From Taklimakanibacter sp050251035 (GTDB taxonomy: Bacteria; Pseudomonadota; Alphaproteobacteria; Rhizobiales; Aestuariivirgaceae), in the NCBI GenBank assembly GCA_050251035.1, contig JBFWNN010000029.1, forward strand, positions 1 through 64,000: 64,000 nucleotides of DNA, given 5' to 3'. Below the pieces are notes generated by a model. The model searched no databases, was not told the origin of the DNA, and was given only the letters and a program-made list of their open reading frames with translations. The translations under genes were made by a program, and so were the position numbers. Shown piece after piece: positions 1 through 6,804 of the stretch (position 1 is the first letter of the stretch; every line of letters starts with the position of its first letter).

Positions 1-19
1 GCGACGGCGGCTTTCATGC

Positions 20-168
20 CCTCGCCCCCAGCGGGGGAGAGGGAGGGGCCCAATGCGGAGCATTGGGAGGGTGAGGGGGAACGGACGGCAATTTTTTCTG
101 GCTCTTTACAAGGAATTCGATGCCGGTTCCCCCTCACCCTAACCCTCTCCCCCGCGGGGGGAGAGGGG
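20..168. repeat. G/C-rich intergenic inverted repeat (type A)
   Basis: Two arms, about 20-84 and 123-168, are imperfect reverse complements. They share GTTCCCCCTCACCCT and CCTCTCCCCCGC, with the complementary G-rich strings in the other arm. Each arm also has its own short C-run/G-run hairpin. Related sequence recurs at 15290-15595 and 24261-24346, so this is a dispersed family. It lies downstream of the sugar-binding protein gene and has no reading frame of its own that I would trust. No gene is seen in 1-182. Confidence 0.6.
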
Positions 169-182
169 ATTCTGCTTGTCGG

Positions 183-1193
183 TTATTTCCCGGCGACGAC
201 CTTCTCGGCGTCCTCCTTCGCATATTCGACATTGGCGACGCCGCCTTTTTCCGTGGTCTCGAGGCTCTTCTCGAGATCGGCCTGGTTGATCTGCAGGAAG
301 GGCACGACCAGGTCCTTGGGCACCTCCTTGCCGTCGAGGATCATCTGCGCCACCCAGAAGGCGAGCGTCGACACGCCGGGCGCGATCGACACCGACATGG
401 TCTCATAGCCATTGGCGTCCTTCTGCTCCTTCCACCAGGCGAGCTCGTCCTGGCGGTTGCCCATGATGATGAGCGGCGTCGGCCGGCCGGCCGCCTTGAA
501 GGCCTGCGCCGCGCCATAGCCGTCGCCGCCTTGCGTCACCACCGCCTTGACTTCGGGCAAGGACGGCAGGATGCCGGCCACGGCTTTCTGCGCCACTTCC
601 TGGGCCCAATCGCCATGCACGGAGCCGACGACCTTGAACTGCGTGTGCTTGGCGACACCTTCCTCGATGCCCTTGTGGATCTCGTCATCGACGAACACGC
701 CGGCGAGGCCGCGGATCTCGAGCAGATTGCCGCCGTCCTTCATCTTCTCGGCGAGATAATCGAGCTGGACCGCGCCCATCTTCTTGAAGTCGACGGCGAT
801 GCGCCAGGCGCAAGGCTCGGTGACGATGCCGTCGAAGGAGACGACGGTGATACCCGCATCGCAGGCCTGCTTGACGACGCCGTTCAACGCATCGGGCGAG
901 GCGGCGTTGATCACGATCGCATCATAGCCCTGCAGGATGAGGTTCTGGATCTGGGCCGCCTGCTCCGTCACCTGGTTTTCGGAGGTGGTGAAGGGATCGG
1001 CCGCCGCGACGATACCGTCGGCGACCGCCTGCTTCGTCACCTTGTCCCAGCTCTTCAGCATCGATTGCCGCCAGGAATTGCCGGCATAATTGTTGGACAG
1101 CGCGATCTTCTTGTCCTTGGTGTCGGCATTGGCGGGCGCTGCCACGCACAGCGCGGCGAAGGCGGCGGCAAGGAAAAGGGCAGTCTTTCTCAT
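183..1193 (-). CDS. Sugar ABC transporter, type-1 periplasmic binding protein
   Basis: Periplasmic solute receptor of the ribose/xylose type (Peripla_BP_4-like), 336 aa. The first ~23 residues are a clear Sec signal (MRK, then an Ala/Leu-rich core ending AxANA). The mature part starts KKIALSNNYAGNSWRQ and has the alternating beta-alpha pattern of this fold (YDAIVINAASPDAL, VVSFDGIV, VVTQGGDGYG). I chose the ATG at 1193 because GGAGG precedes it and the signal peptide begins there; the upstream in-frame ATG at 1259 would add an Arg-rich extension. It follows the gntR gene on the same strand and its permease and ATPase are probably beyond the left edge. The neighbouring sugar-acid kinases suggest an aldonate or related sugar; the ligand is inferred. 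Confidence 0.88.
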   Translation of the reverse strand: MRKTALFLAAAFAALCVAAPANADTKDKKIALSNNYAGNSWRQSMLKSWDKVTKQAVADGIVAAADPFTTSENQVTEQAAQIQNLILQGYDAIVINAASPDALNGVVKQACDAGITVVSFDGIVTEPCAWRIAVDFKKMGAVQLDYLAEKMKDGGNLLEIRGLAGVFVDDEIHKGIEEGVAKHTQFKVVGSVHGDWAQEVAQKAVAGILPSLPEVKAVVTQGGDGYGAAQAFKAAGRPTPLIIMGNRQDELAWWKEQKDANGYETMSVSIAPGVSTLAFWVAQMILDGKEVPKDLVVPFLQINQADLEKSLETTEKGGVANVEYAKEDAEKVVAGK

Positions 1194-1253
1194 GGTGTCC
1201 TCCCGGGTTGATGAGCGCGGCGATCTTGTGGCGCGTGGCCGTCGCCATAGGTC

Positions 1254-1263
1254 TAACATGTTA
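1254..1263. promoter_or_regulatory. Palindrome TAACATGTTA upstream of the sugar-binding protein gene
   Basis: A perfect 10-bp palindrome lies 61-70 bp upstream of the chosen ATG of the binding-protein gene, in the only gap between it and gntR. It could be an operator for the adjacent GntR protein, but its half-site differs from the TGTCTGAT pair at 2086-2136. A short palindrome may also be chance. Confidence 0.25.
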
Positions 1264-1294
1264 CCAGAGGCGCGGCCTCACGCAACGCCATTTG

Positions 1295-2074
1295 TCATAC
1301 TTTTACCGTCTTGCGCTGACGGGACCTGGCCGGCTGGCCAGGCTTGGCCCTCCCGCCCTGATCGAGGGTTTTTTGCGTGCTGGCGAGCAGGCGGCGCACC
1401 GCGCGCCGCGCCGCGTCGGGCTTCCTGGCCCGGATCGCGTCGAGGATCGCCGCGTGCAGCGGCAGCACCCTGACCCGGTTGCGCAAGTACCCGACGGTCA
1501 CCGAGAACAGGCTGGCGAGCAGCGATTCGATGACCCGTCCGAAGGGCGAGATGAAGTCGTTGCCGGAAGCGTTGAGCACGGCGAGATGAAATTTGACATC
1601 GGCGGCGTTCCAGGCCTGTTCGTCATCGACCCCCGCCGCCATCGCGTCATAGGCGGCGGCGATCTCGGCGAGATGCGCCTGGCTGCGGTTCATGGCGGCC
1701 AGCGCCGCCGCTTCGGGCTCGATCATGAAGCGGATCTGCTGCACGTCCTGCGCGAATTTCTGGAAGTCGACGGTCGTGCAGTACCAGGCGAGCACGTCGC
1801 GGTCGAGCAGGTTCCACGAGGCGCGCGGCTCGACGCGCGAGCCGATCTTGGGGCGCGACTGGATCAGCCCTTTGGCCGAGAGCATCTTGACCGCTTCGCG
1901 CACCGCGGTGCGGCTCACCTTGTAGATCTGGCCGCATTCCGCCTCGTTGGGCAGGAGCGCGCCCGGCTTGTAGTCGCCGCGCACGATGCGCTGCCCCAGG
2001 TCATGCGCCACTTTGTTATAGAGACTTTTGCGAAGCGAACCTCTATCCGGTTGCCTGCGTCGCGTCCCCGCCAT
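1295..2074 (-). CDS. GntR/FadR-family regulator, DgoR-like
   Basis: DNA-binding repressor, 259 aa. The N-terminal winged helix-turn-helix covers about residues 10-80 (LPNEAECGQIYKVSRTAVREAVKML, then the wing at SRPKIGSRV). It is followed by the W-N-x-L-D-x-D-V-L-x-W linker seen in DgoR-type regulators and an all-helical FCD ligand domain (about 95-235). ATG 2074 is preferred over ATG 2083 because a G-rich Shine-Dalgarno sits at the right distance only for the former. It is divergent from dgoK and precedes the sugar-binding protein. An inverted TGTCTGAT pair lies in the shared promoter region, so it probably controls both sides and itself in response to a sugar-acid intermediate. Family assignment is firm; ligand is inferred. 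Confidence 0.88.
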   Translation of the reverse strand: MAGTRRRQPDRGSLRKSLYNKVAHDLGQRIVRGDYKPGALLPNEAECGQIYKVSRTAVREAVKMLSAKGLIQSRPKIGSRVEPRASWNLLDRDVLAWYCTTVDFQKFAQDVQQIRFMIEPEAAALAAMNRSQAHLAEIAAAYDAMAAGVDDEQAWNAADVKFHLAVLNASGNDFISPFGRVIESLLASLFSVTVGYLRNRVRVLPLHAAILDAIRARKPDAARRAVRRLLASTQKTLDQGGRAKPGQPARSRQRKTVKV

Positions 2075-2085
2075 GATCCCCATCC

Positions 2086-2136
2086 TGTCTGATTTCGGAA
2101 TTCGCCCGTAACATAGAGCAGTTCAATCATCAGACA
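2086..2136. promoter_or_regulatory. Candidate GntR operator pair between gntR and dgoK
   Basis: TGTCTGAT (2086-2093) recurs as its exact reverse complement ATCAGACA (2129-2136) within the 110-bp divergent gap. One copy overlaps the region just 5' of the gntR start, the other lies about 50 bp before the dgoK start. Paired inverted copies around a divergent promoter fit autoregulation by the adjacent FadR-type protein. The assignment to that regulator is inference. Confidence 0.45.
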
Positions 2137-2184
2137 AATGACATTCTGCGTGCTAAGGCATCGGCCCGAGAAGGGAGTTTTGCC

Positions 2185-3105
2185 ATGACCGAGCCGGTTG
2201 CGATGATCGCCGTGGATTGGGGCACGACGAACCGTCGCGCCTGGGCGCTCGGGCGCGACGGCGAGGTGCTGGCCGAGCGCTCCGACGGCGAGGGCCTGCT
2301 GGCGGTCGAAGCGCAAGGCTTCGCCCGCTCCTTCGCCGATTTCGCCGGGCTCTGGCTTGCCCAGGGACAGCGCCTGCCGGTGCTGATGTGCGGCATGGTG
2401 GGCAGCAAGCTCGGCTGGGCCGAGGCGCCCTATATCGCCACGCCCGCCGATCTCGCGAGCCTGGCGCGCCATCTCCATCCGGTGCCCTTCGACGGCGCGG
2501 CCCGCATCGCCATCGTGCCGGGCGTCTCCTGCAGCGAGCGCGGCGTGCCCGACGTGATGCGCGGCGAGGAGTGCCAGGTCCTTGCCGTCCTGGCCGAGCG
2601 CCGCTTGCGCGACGCCGTCCTGCTTCTGCCCGGCACGCATTCGAAATGGGTGCAGGTCAGGGACGGCAAGCTCACCGCCTTCCGCACCTACATGACGGGC
2701 GAGCTCTATAATGCGCTGACCTCTTCGGGCACGCTGGCGCAGCTCATGGAACAGGGCGAGGCCGACGCGGCCGCCTTCACGCAAGGGCTGAGACAGGCGC
2801 AGGCGGAAGGACCAGGCGCGCTCACGCATCTTTTGTTCGGCGTGCGCAGCCTCGGCCTGTTCGACCGCATGAAGCGCGCGAGCCTCGCCGCCTATTTGTC
2901 GGGGCTCCTGATCGGCGTCGAGATGATGGATGCCGCGGCCTGGTCGGGAACGCGAGAGGTCATCGCGGTCGGATCGCCGAAGCTTTTGGAGAATTACCGT
3001 CGCGCCGCCGAATTTTTCGGCCTCGGCTTCGAAGCGCATGACAACAGCCGGCTTCTGCCGCCCGCACTCCACATGATCGCGTGCGACGCGGGCCTCATCT
3101 CATAG
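2185..3105 (+). CDS. dgoK: 2-dehydro-3-deoxygalactonokinase
   Basis: Phosphorylates 2-keto-3-deoxygalactonate with ATP in the De Ley-Doudoroff branch of galactonate breakdown; the product is then cleaved by an aldolase not present here. The 306-aa protein matches the DgoK family over its whole length: the N-terminal phosphate-binding strand IAVDWGTTNRRAW (about 7-19), LLLPGTHSKWVQV near 150-162, FRTYMTGELYNAL just after, and a C-terminal IAVGSPKLL segment. ATG 2185 has AAGGGAG seven bases upstream. It is divergent from the DgoR-like regulator and close to a second, PfkB-type kinase, so the region handles keto-deoxy sugar acids. DgoA and DgoD are absent from the window. Confidence 0.9.
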   Translation: MTEPVAMIAVDWGTTNRRAWALGRDGEVLAERSDGEGLLAVEAQGFARSFADFAGLWLAQGQRLPVLMCGMVGSKLGWAEAPYIATPADLASLARHLHPVPFDGAARIAIVPGVSCSERGVPDVMRGEECQVLAVLAERRLRDAVLLLPGTHSKWVQVRDGKLTAFRTYMTGELYNALTSSGTLAQLMEQGEADAAAFTQGLRQAQAEGPGALTHLLFGVRSLGLFDRMKRASLAAYLSGLLIGVEMMDAAAWSGTREVIAVGSPKLLENYRRAAEFFGLGFEAHDNSRLLPPALHMIACDAGLIS

Positions 3106-3158
3106 AGTGCGATGGCTTCAAGTTGTTTGGCGACGATGCGCGCGCTTTCCGGACTGCG

Positions 3159-3308
3159 CTATCCAGCGTAATAGGCGTTCACCGTATTCCAGAACGCCAG
3201 CCCGCCCCACACGGCGAGGCTCCACAGAAACATGACCGCGGCGAAGACGCCGGTCCAGAAGAGAATCAGGAACCGTGCTTTGCCGGGATGATGCGGACCT
3301 GTGTGCAT
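3159..3308 (-). CDS. Possible 49-aa single-span membrane protein
   Basis: A short frame encodes 49 aa. It has a basic, His-rich N terminus (MHTGPHHPGKAR) and then a long hydrophobic, Trp/Phe-rich stretch at about residues 13-40 (LILFWTGVF, FLWSLAVWGG), ending NAYYAG and TAG. The composition is typical of a one-helix inner-membrane protein and most codons end in G or C. It lies downstream of the KDG-kinase-like gene on the same strand, separated by 123 bp, and tail to tail with dgoK. There is no good Shine-Dalgarno before the ATG, so the start or the gene itself is uncertain. I do not recognise a family. Confidence 0.38.
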   Translation of the reverse strand: MHTGPHHPGKARFLILFWTGVFAAVMFLWSLAVWGGLAFWNTVNAYYAG

Positions 3309-3431
3309 GCGGGGCTCGATGCGATCGGAGAGATGCGACGGAAGAGCCGGGGCGGGCGGCCCGGCTCGTCCGTTTTACGCCAGCAGATCGCAAAGGCGGT
3401 TCCGCGCTTGTTCGGCAAGGTAAACAAATCA

Positions 3432-4373
3432 TTAAGACTGTGGAAAACCCGGCATGAGATCGGCCATCGCCTCTTTCGCGATGACGGCGCCCGGATATTG
3501 GATGACGCGGCTCGCCAGGCCGTGCGCCTTGCCGACGCTGTCCGTGATGGAGCGGCCGGCAAGACGGGCGGCGAGATAGGCGGCGTTGAAGCTGTCGCCG
3601 GCGCCGGTCGTGTCGCGCGGCTCCGCATGCCGTTCGAGATCGATGCTGCCGTCGCTGGTATGGACCGGGCCGCCGCCGGTCTTGACCACGATCTCCTGCG
3701 CGCCCATCGCGGCGAGCTTGCCGACCCAGGTCTCAGGCTCGGGCTCCGCGCCGAAGATCTGGTCGAGATCGTCGGCGGACGGCAATAGATGGGTCGAAGC
3801 CGCGATCGCCCGGCTCATCCAGTGTTCGGCCATCTGCGGCGCGGGCCACAGCCTGGCGCGGTAGTTGGTGTCGAAGGCGGCGATGCGGCCCCGGGCCTTG
3901 AGGTCCTGCATGAGGCCGAGCAGGCGCTCGCGGCCTTGATCGCTCAGGATCGCCAGCGTGATGCCGCTGGTATAGACCGCATCGGCGGAGCTCAGCCTCT
4001 CGGCGAGATCATCGGCTTCGAAGAGCTGGCGCGCCGGCGCCTCACTCCGCCAATAGCTGAAGGAGCGCTCGCCTCGGGCATCAGTGTCGATGATATAAAG
4101 ACCGGGCCGGCGGTCCTTGACGCGGGCGATGAGGCTGCAGTCGATCGCCTCGCTTGCGAAGCCCGCGATCATCCAGTCGCTCAGAGGATCGTCGCCGAGC
4201 CGCGTCACATATTGCACGCGGGCTCTTTCGGGCGCGAGAAGGCGCGCGAGATAGACGGCGGTGTTGAGCGTGTCTCCGCCATAGCGCCGGTCATAGGACG
4301 AGGGGCCGGAAGCGGAGCGGGCGAGCTCGATCATCGGCTCGCCAATGGATGCGATGGTCAGGGGGCGGGTCAT
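3432..4373 (-). CDS. kdgK: PfkB-family sugar kinase, probable 2-keto-3-deoxygluconate kinase
   Basis: A 313-aa ribokinase-fold enzyme that most likely phosphorylates 2-keto-3-deoxygluconate to KDPG for the Entner-Doudoroff pathway. Evidence: N-terminal ASIGEPMIEL, the substrate-binding GGDTLNTAVYLARLL (about 33-47) typical of KdgK, and the C-terminal PfkB signature DTTGAGDSFNAAYLA with the catalytic Asp. Length is normal for the family. It faces the iron operon head to head and shares the gap that holds the ICE palindrome, so effects on this gene are possible. With DgoK nearby, the pair covers gluconate- and galactonate-type intermediates. Another PfkB sugar kinase is the alternative. Confidence 0.8.
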   Translation of the reverse strand: MTRPLTIASIGEPMIELARSASGPSSYDRRYGGDTLNTAVYLARLLAPERARVQYVTRLGDDPLSDWMIAGFASEAIDCSLIARVKDRRPGLYIIDTDARGERSFSYWRSEAPARQLFEADDLAERLSSADAVYTSGITLAILSDQGRERLLGLMQDLKARGRIAAFDTNYRARLWPAPQMAEHWMSRAIAASTHLLPSADDLDQIFGAEPEPETWVGKLAAMGAQEIVVKTGGGPVHTSDGSIDLERHAEPRDTTGAGDSFNAAYLAARLAGRSITDSVGKAHGLASRVIQYPGAVIAKEAMADLMPGFPQS

Positions 4374-4382
4374 GATGGGTTC

Positions 4383-4397
4383 TTAGAATACTTCTAA
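4383..4397. promoter_or_regulatory. Irr-type iron control element (ICE)
   Basis: TTAGAA-TAC-TTCTAA is a perfect 15-bp inverted repeat. It matches the core of the published alphaproteobacterial Irr box TTTAGAANNNTTCTAAA, missing only the two outermost bases. It lies 46 bp upstream of a TTGACA -35 hexamer that faces the imelysin/bacterioferritin operon, and 10 bp upstream of the divergent kdgK start. In Hyphomicrobiales, Irr bound upstream of a promoter often activates iron-uptake genes under iron limitation. The match is seen directly; the regulator itself is not in this window. Confidence 0.7.
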
Positions 4398-4442
4398 TAT
4401 CTTGAACAACCTGGATTTTTTGCCGCAAGGCGGCGAAGTCGA

Positions 4443-4471
4443 TTGACAGGGCGGGGCCAGATCGAATAACT
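4443..4471 (+). promoter_or_regulatory. Sigma70-type promoter of the iron operon
   Basis: TTGACA (4443-4448) is followed after exactly 17 bp by ATAACT (4466-4471). Transcription would begin near 4478, about 35 nt before the first ATG at 4513. The -35 is perfect and the -10 is moderate, as expected for a promoter helped by an activator bound at the ICE upstream. Confidence 0.5.
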
Positions 4472-4512
4472 GACTAAATCACTCGGATTTTTTGGTTCGC
4501 AATGGTCCGCCA

Positions 4513-5040
4513 ATGAGCGCGCAAGTCTGCCCGATGAGCTGCCCGCTGAAGCTCCTCGACCGCAAGCCCGAAAGGCTGGTGGTCACGGGGCTGCGCTGCT
4601 GCATGGCCGGCTACAATTTCGGCGACATAGATTGCTGGGAGACCGCCTGGCGGAGCTACTGCATGGAGCTCGGCACCGGCGATGCCCGCCGCCTGATGGG
4701 CGAGCTGCAATATTGGGTGCGCTGCCTCAGGGCCGAAAGCACCCGCCCGCTCGATGTTTTTCCATATGGCTGCGGCCATGTCTGCCGCGACGAATGCATG
4801 GCGCTGTCGCTGATCGCGGCCCTTCAGGACAATGACCTGGGCACGGCGCTTTTGGCGGCGCGCCATCTGAGCGGCCAGGTCGAGGGCGAGGCGCCGCTGG
4901 CGCTGACCGTCGCCGGCCAGGGCTATGCCGATGCGCTGATCGGGGCCGGGCAGAAGCTCATGAGCGTTCCCGCATCCGTCGTCCACTCCATCGCCGCCTT
5001 TGGCAGCGGGCCCGCGCCGGCGCAGGAGACAGTTCATTGA
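4513..5040 (+). CDS. Cysteine-rich cytoplasmic protein of unknown function
   Basis: I do not recognise a family. The 175-aa product has no signal peptide or membrane span. Ten cysteines lie in the first 95 residues: C6, C10, C29-C30, C41, C50, C71 and the cluster C87-x3-C91-x3-C95 within YGCGHVCRDEC. The last 80 residues have no cysteine and are Ala/Leu-rich, probably helical. It is the first gene behind the ICE and promoter and ends 40 bp before the imelysin gene. ATG 4513 is used; a TTG at 4492 in frame is possible. Neither has a convincing Shine-Dalgarno. Cysteine spacing and operon position suggest an iron, Fe-S or other metal role, but that is inference. Confidence 0.75.
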   Translation: MSAQVCPMSCPLKLLDRKPERLVVTGLRCCMAGYNFGDIDCWETAWRSYCMELGTGDARRLMGELQYWVRCLRAESTRPLDVFPYGCGHVCRDECMALSLIAALQDNDLGTALLAARHLSGQVEGEAPLALTVAGQGYADALIGAGQKLMSVPASVVHSIAAFGSGPAPAQETVH

Positions 5041-5080
5041 GCCAGTCATGCAGCATGCAGTCAGAAGGAGACTTACCATC

Positions 5081-6358
5081 ATGAAACGGCATATTTTTGC
5101 GCTTGCCGCCGGCACAGCCCTGACGCTGGCCTCGGTCATCTCGATCGCGCGTGGCGAGGATGTGACCGCGGGCGCCGTCCTCAAGCATTATGGCGATGTG
5201 GCGGAAGCGATGTACAGCGATGCCGCGGCCGCGGCCTCCGACCTCGGCAAGGCCATCGACGCTCTGATCGCCGATCCGAATGAGAAGACGCTCGCCGCGG
5301 CGCGTGTCGCGTGGAAGGAAGCGCGGCCCTGGTACCAGCAGACCGAAGGCTATCGTTTCGGCAATGCCATCGTCGACGACTGGGAGGGCCGGGTGAATGC
5401 CTGGCCGCTCGATGAGGGCCTCATCGACTATACCGACAAGGGCTCCTATGGCGAGACCTCGGACGAGAATCCGCTCTACACCGCCAATGTCGTCGCCAAC
5501 ACGTCGGTCCGCATCGGCAACGACACGGTGGATGCGACCAAGATCGATGCCGAGCTTCTGAAGAAGCTGCAGGAGGCGGGCGGCAACGAAGCCAATGTGG
5601 CGATCGGCTATCACGCCATCGAGTTCCTGCTCTGGGGCCAGGACCTGAACGGCACCAAGGCGGGCGCCGGCAACCGTCCGGCGAGCGATTTCGACACCAA
5701 GGCGTGCACCAACGGCAATTGCGACCGTCGCGCCGCCTATCTCAAGGCGGCGAGCGACCTCCTGCAATCGGATCTGGCCGAGATGGTCGGCAACTGGAAG
5801 GCCGACGGCGCCGCGCGCAAGGAGCTCACGGGCAAGGGCGACGATGGCGGTCTCGCCACCATCCTCACCGGCCTCGGCAGCCTGTCCTATGGCGAGCTCG
5901 CGGGCGAGCGCATGAAGCTCGGCCTCATCCTGCACGATCCCGAGGAGGAGCATGACTGCTTCTCCGACAACACCCACAATTCGCACTATTTCGACGAAGC
6001 CGGCATGATCTCGATCTATGACGGCAAGCTCAAGCGCCGCGACGGCTCGACCCTCGAAGGGCCCGGCATCGCCGCACTCGCCGAGGCCAAGGCGCCGGCC
6101 GAGGCCAAGAAGCTGAGCCAGCTGATGAGCGATACCGAGAAGAAACTGGGTGCGATCCGCGACCGGGCGGAGAGCGGCAAGGAAGCTTATGACCAGATGA
6201 TCGGCCAAGGCAATGACGCGGGCAATGCCCTGGTGCAGTCGGCGATCGACGCCTTGGTGGCGCAGACAAGGGGGATCGAGGCGGTCGTCGCCGCGCTCAA
6301 CCTCAAGATCACCGTCGAAGGCTCGGACAGCCTCGACAATCCGTCCGCCGTCCAGTGA
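5081..6358 (+). CDS. irpA: Imelysin-family iron-regulated protein (IrpA-like)
   Basis: A 425-aa periplasmic protein of the imelysin/peptidase M75 superfamily, related to IrpA and distantly to EfeO, which bind iron and support its uptake. A Sec signal spans about residues 1-26 (MKRHIFALAAG...ARG). The family GxHxxE motif is present as GYHAIEFLLWGQDL, and conserved blocks include RFGNAIVDDWEGRVNAWPLDEGLIDY and NTHNSHYFDEAGM. ATG 5081 is set by AAGGAG at 5065-5070. It is the second gene of an ICE-controlled operon and has a divergent paralogue at 10378-11397. Other imelysins are described as insulin-cleaving proteases, but here the genetic setting favours iron. Confidence 0.9.
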   Translation: MKRHIFALAAGTALTLASVISIARGEDVTAGAVLKHYGDVAEAMYSDAAAAASDLGKAIDALIADPNEKTLAAARVAWKEARPWYQQTEGYRFGNAIVDDWEGRVNAWPLDEGLIDYTDKGSYGETSDENPLYTANVVANTSVRIGNDTVDATKIDAELLKKLQEAGGNEANVAIGYHAIEFLLWGQDLNGTKAGAGNRPASDFDTKACTNGNCDRRAAYLKAASDLLQSDLAEMVGNWKADGAARKELTGKGDDGGLATILTGLGSLSYGELAGERMKLGLILHDPEEEHDCFSDNTHNSHYFDEAGMISIYDGKLKRRDGSTLEGPGIAALAEAKAPAEAKKLSQLMSDTEKKLGAIRDRAESGKEAYDQMIGQGNDAGNALVQSAIDALVAQTRGIEAVVAALNLKITVEGSDSLDNPSAVQ

Positions 6359-6366
6359 GGTCGCCC

Positions 6367-6651
6367 ATGCTCCGATACAAGCGCCATGTCCAGTCCTTCA
6401 CCGACACCCAGATCGCCGAGAAGCTCAAGGTGGCGGAGACGCTGCGCGAGGAAGGCAAGCGGGTCTATGAGATCGCCCGGGTTCTGGGCGTCACCGACAC
6501 GACCTACTACAATTGGTTGAAGCGGGCCGAAAAGCCGGTGCGCGAAGCTGACGAGCTGCGCCGCCTGCGCCGCGAGAACGCCCAGCTGAAGCGCGCGGTG
6601 AAGTCGCTGGCGAGTCTCGCCGGAGCCACTTCGGGAGCGCCCCAGAGTTAA
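6367..6651 (+). CDS. Orphan IS3-type OrfA-like HTH protein
   Basis: 94 aa resembling the small OrfA protein of IS3-group elements. A helix-turn-helix (VYEIARVLGVTDTTYYNWLKR, about residues 34-54) is followed by a leucine-zipper-like helix (ADELRRLRRENAQLKRAVKSL). No OrfB integrase frame and no IS3 terminal repeats follow; next comes a palindromic repeat and then bfd. ATG 6367 has GAGG at the right distance. An in-frame GTG at 6355 would overlap the imelysin stop as GTGA, which would couple the genes tightly. It is either an IS remnant or a domesticated DNA-binding protein carried in the iron operon; the sequence cannot decide. Confidence 0.72.
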   Translation: MLRYKRHVQSFTDTQIAEKLKVAETLREEGKRVYEIARVLGVTDTTYYNWLKRAEKPVREADELRRLRRENAQLKRAVKSLASLAGATSGAPQS

Positions 6652-6680
6652 GAGTACGATGAGTTCAAGTCAGGCCATAA

Positions 6681-6794
6681 TCCTCACCCTGAGGTGCCTG
6701 CCGAAGGCAGGCCTCGAAGGGTGGCAAGCGGCAGGGTCCTTGTCCCTGGATCATGCTTCGAGGCTCGCTGCGCTCGCACCTCAGCATGAGGGTG
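6681..6794. repeat. Palindromic intergenic repeat (type B, REPIN-like), copy 1
   Basis: Left arm TCCTCACCCTGAGGTG and right arm CACCTCAGCATGAGGG face each other across about 80 bp, each next to a smaller complementary block (GCCTCGAAGG, CTTCGAGGC). A second copy in the same orientation lies at 7589-7700. The right arm ends 10 bp before the bfd start and supplies the only purine-rich, SD-like stretch there (GAGGGTGG). Confidence 0.7.
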
Positions 6795-6804
6795 GTCGTT
6801 TGTC

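Noticed and set aside
120..1211. 363-codon open frame on the plus strand opposite the sugar-binding protein
   Set aside because: No family features. The minus-strand gene has a signal peptide, Shine-Dalgarno and correct fold pattern.
6355..6651. Complete IS3-family insertion sequence
   Set aside because: Only an OrfA-like frame exists; there is no OrfB integrase, slippery junction or terminal inverted repeat around it.
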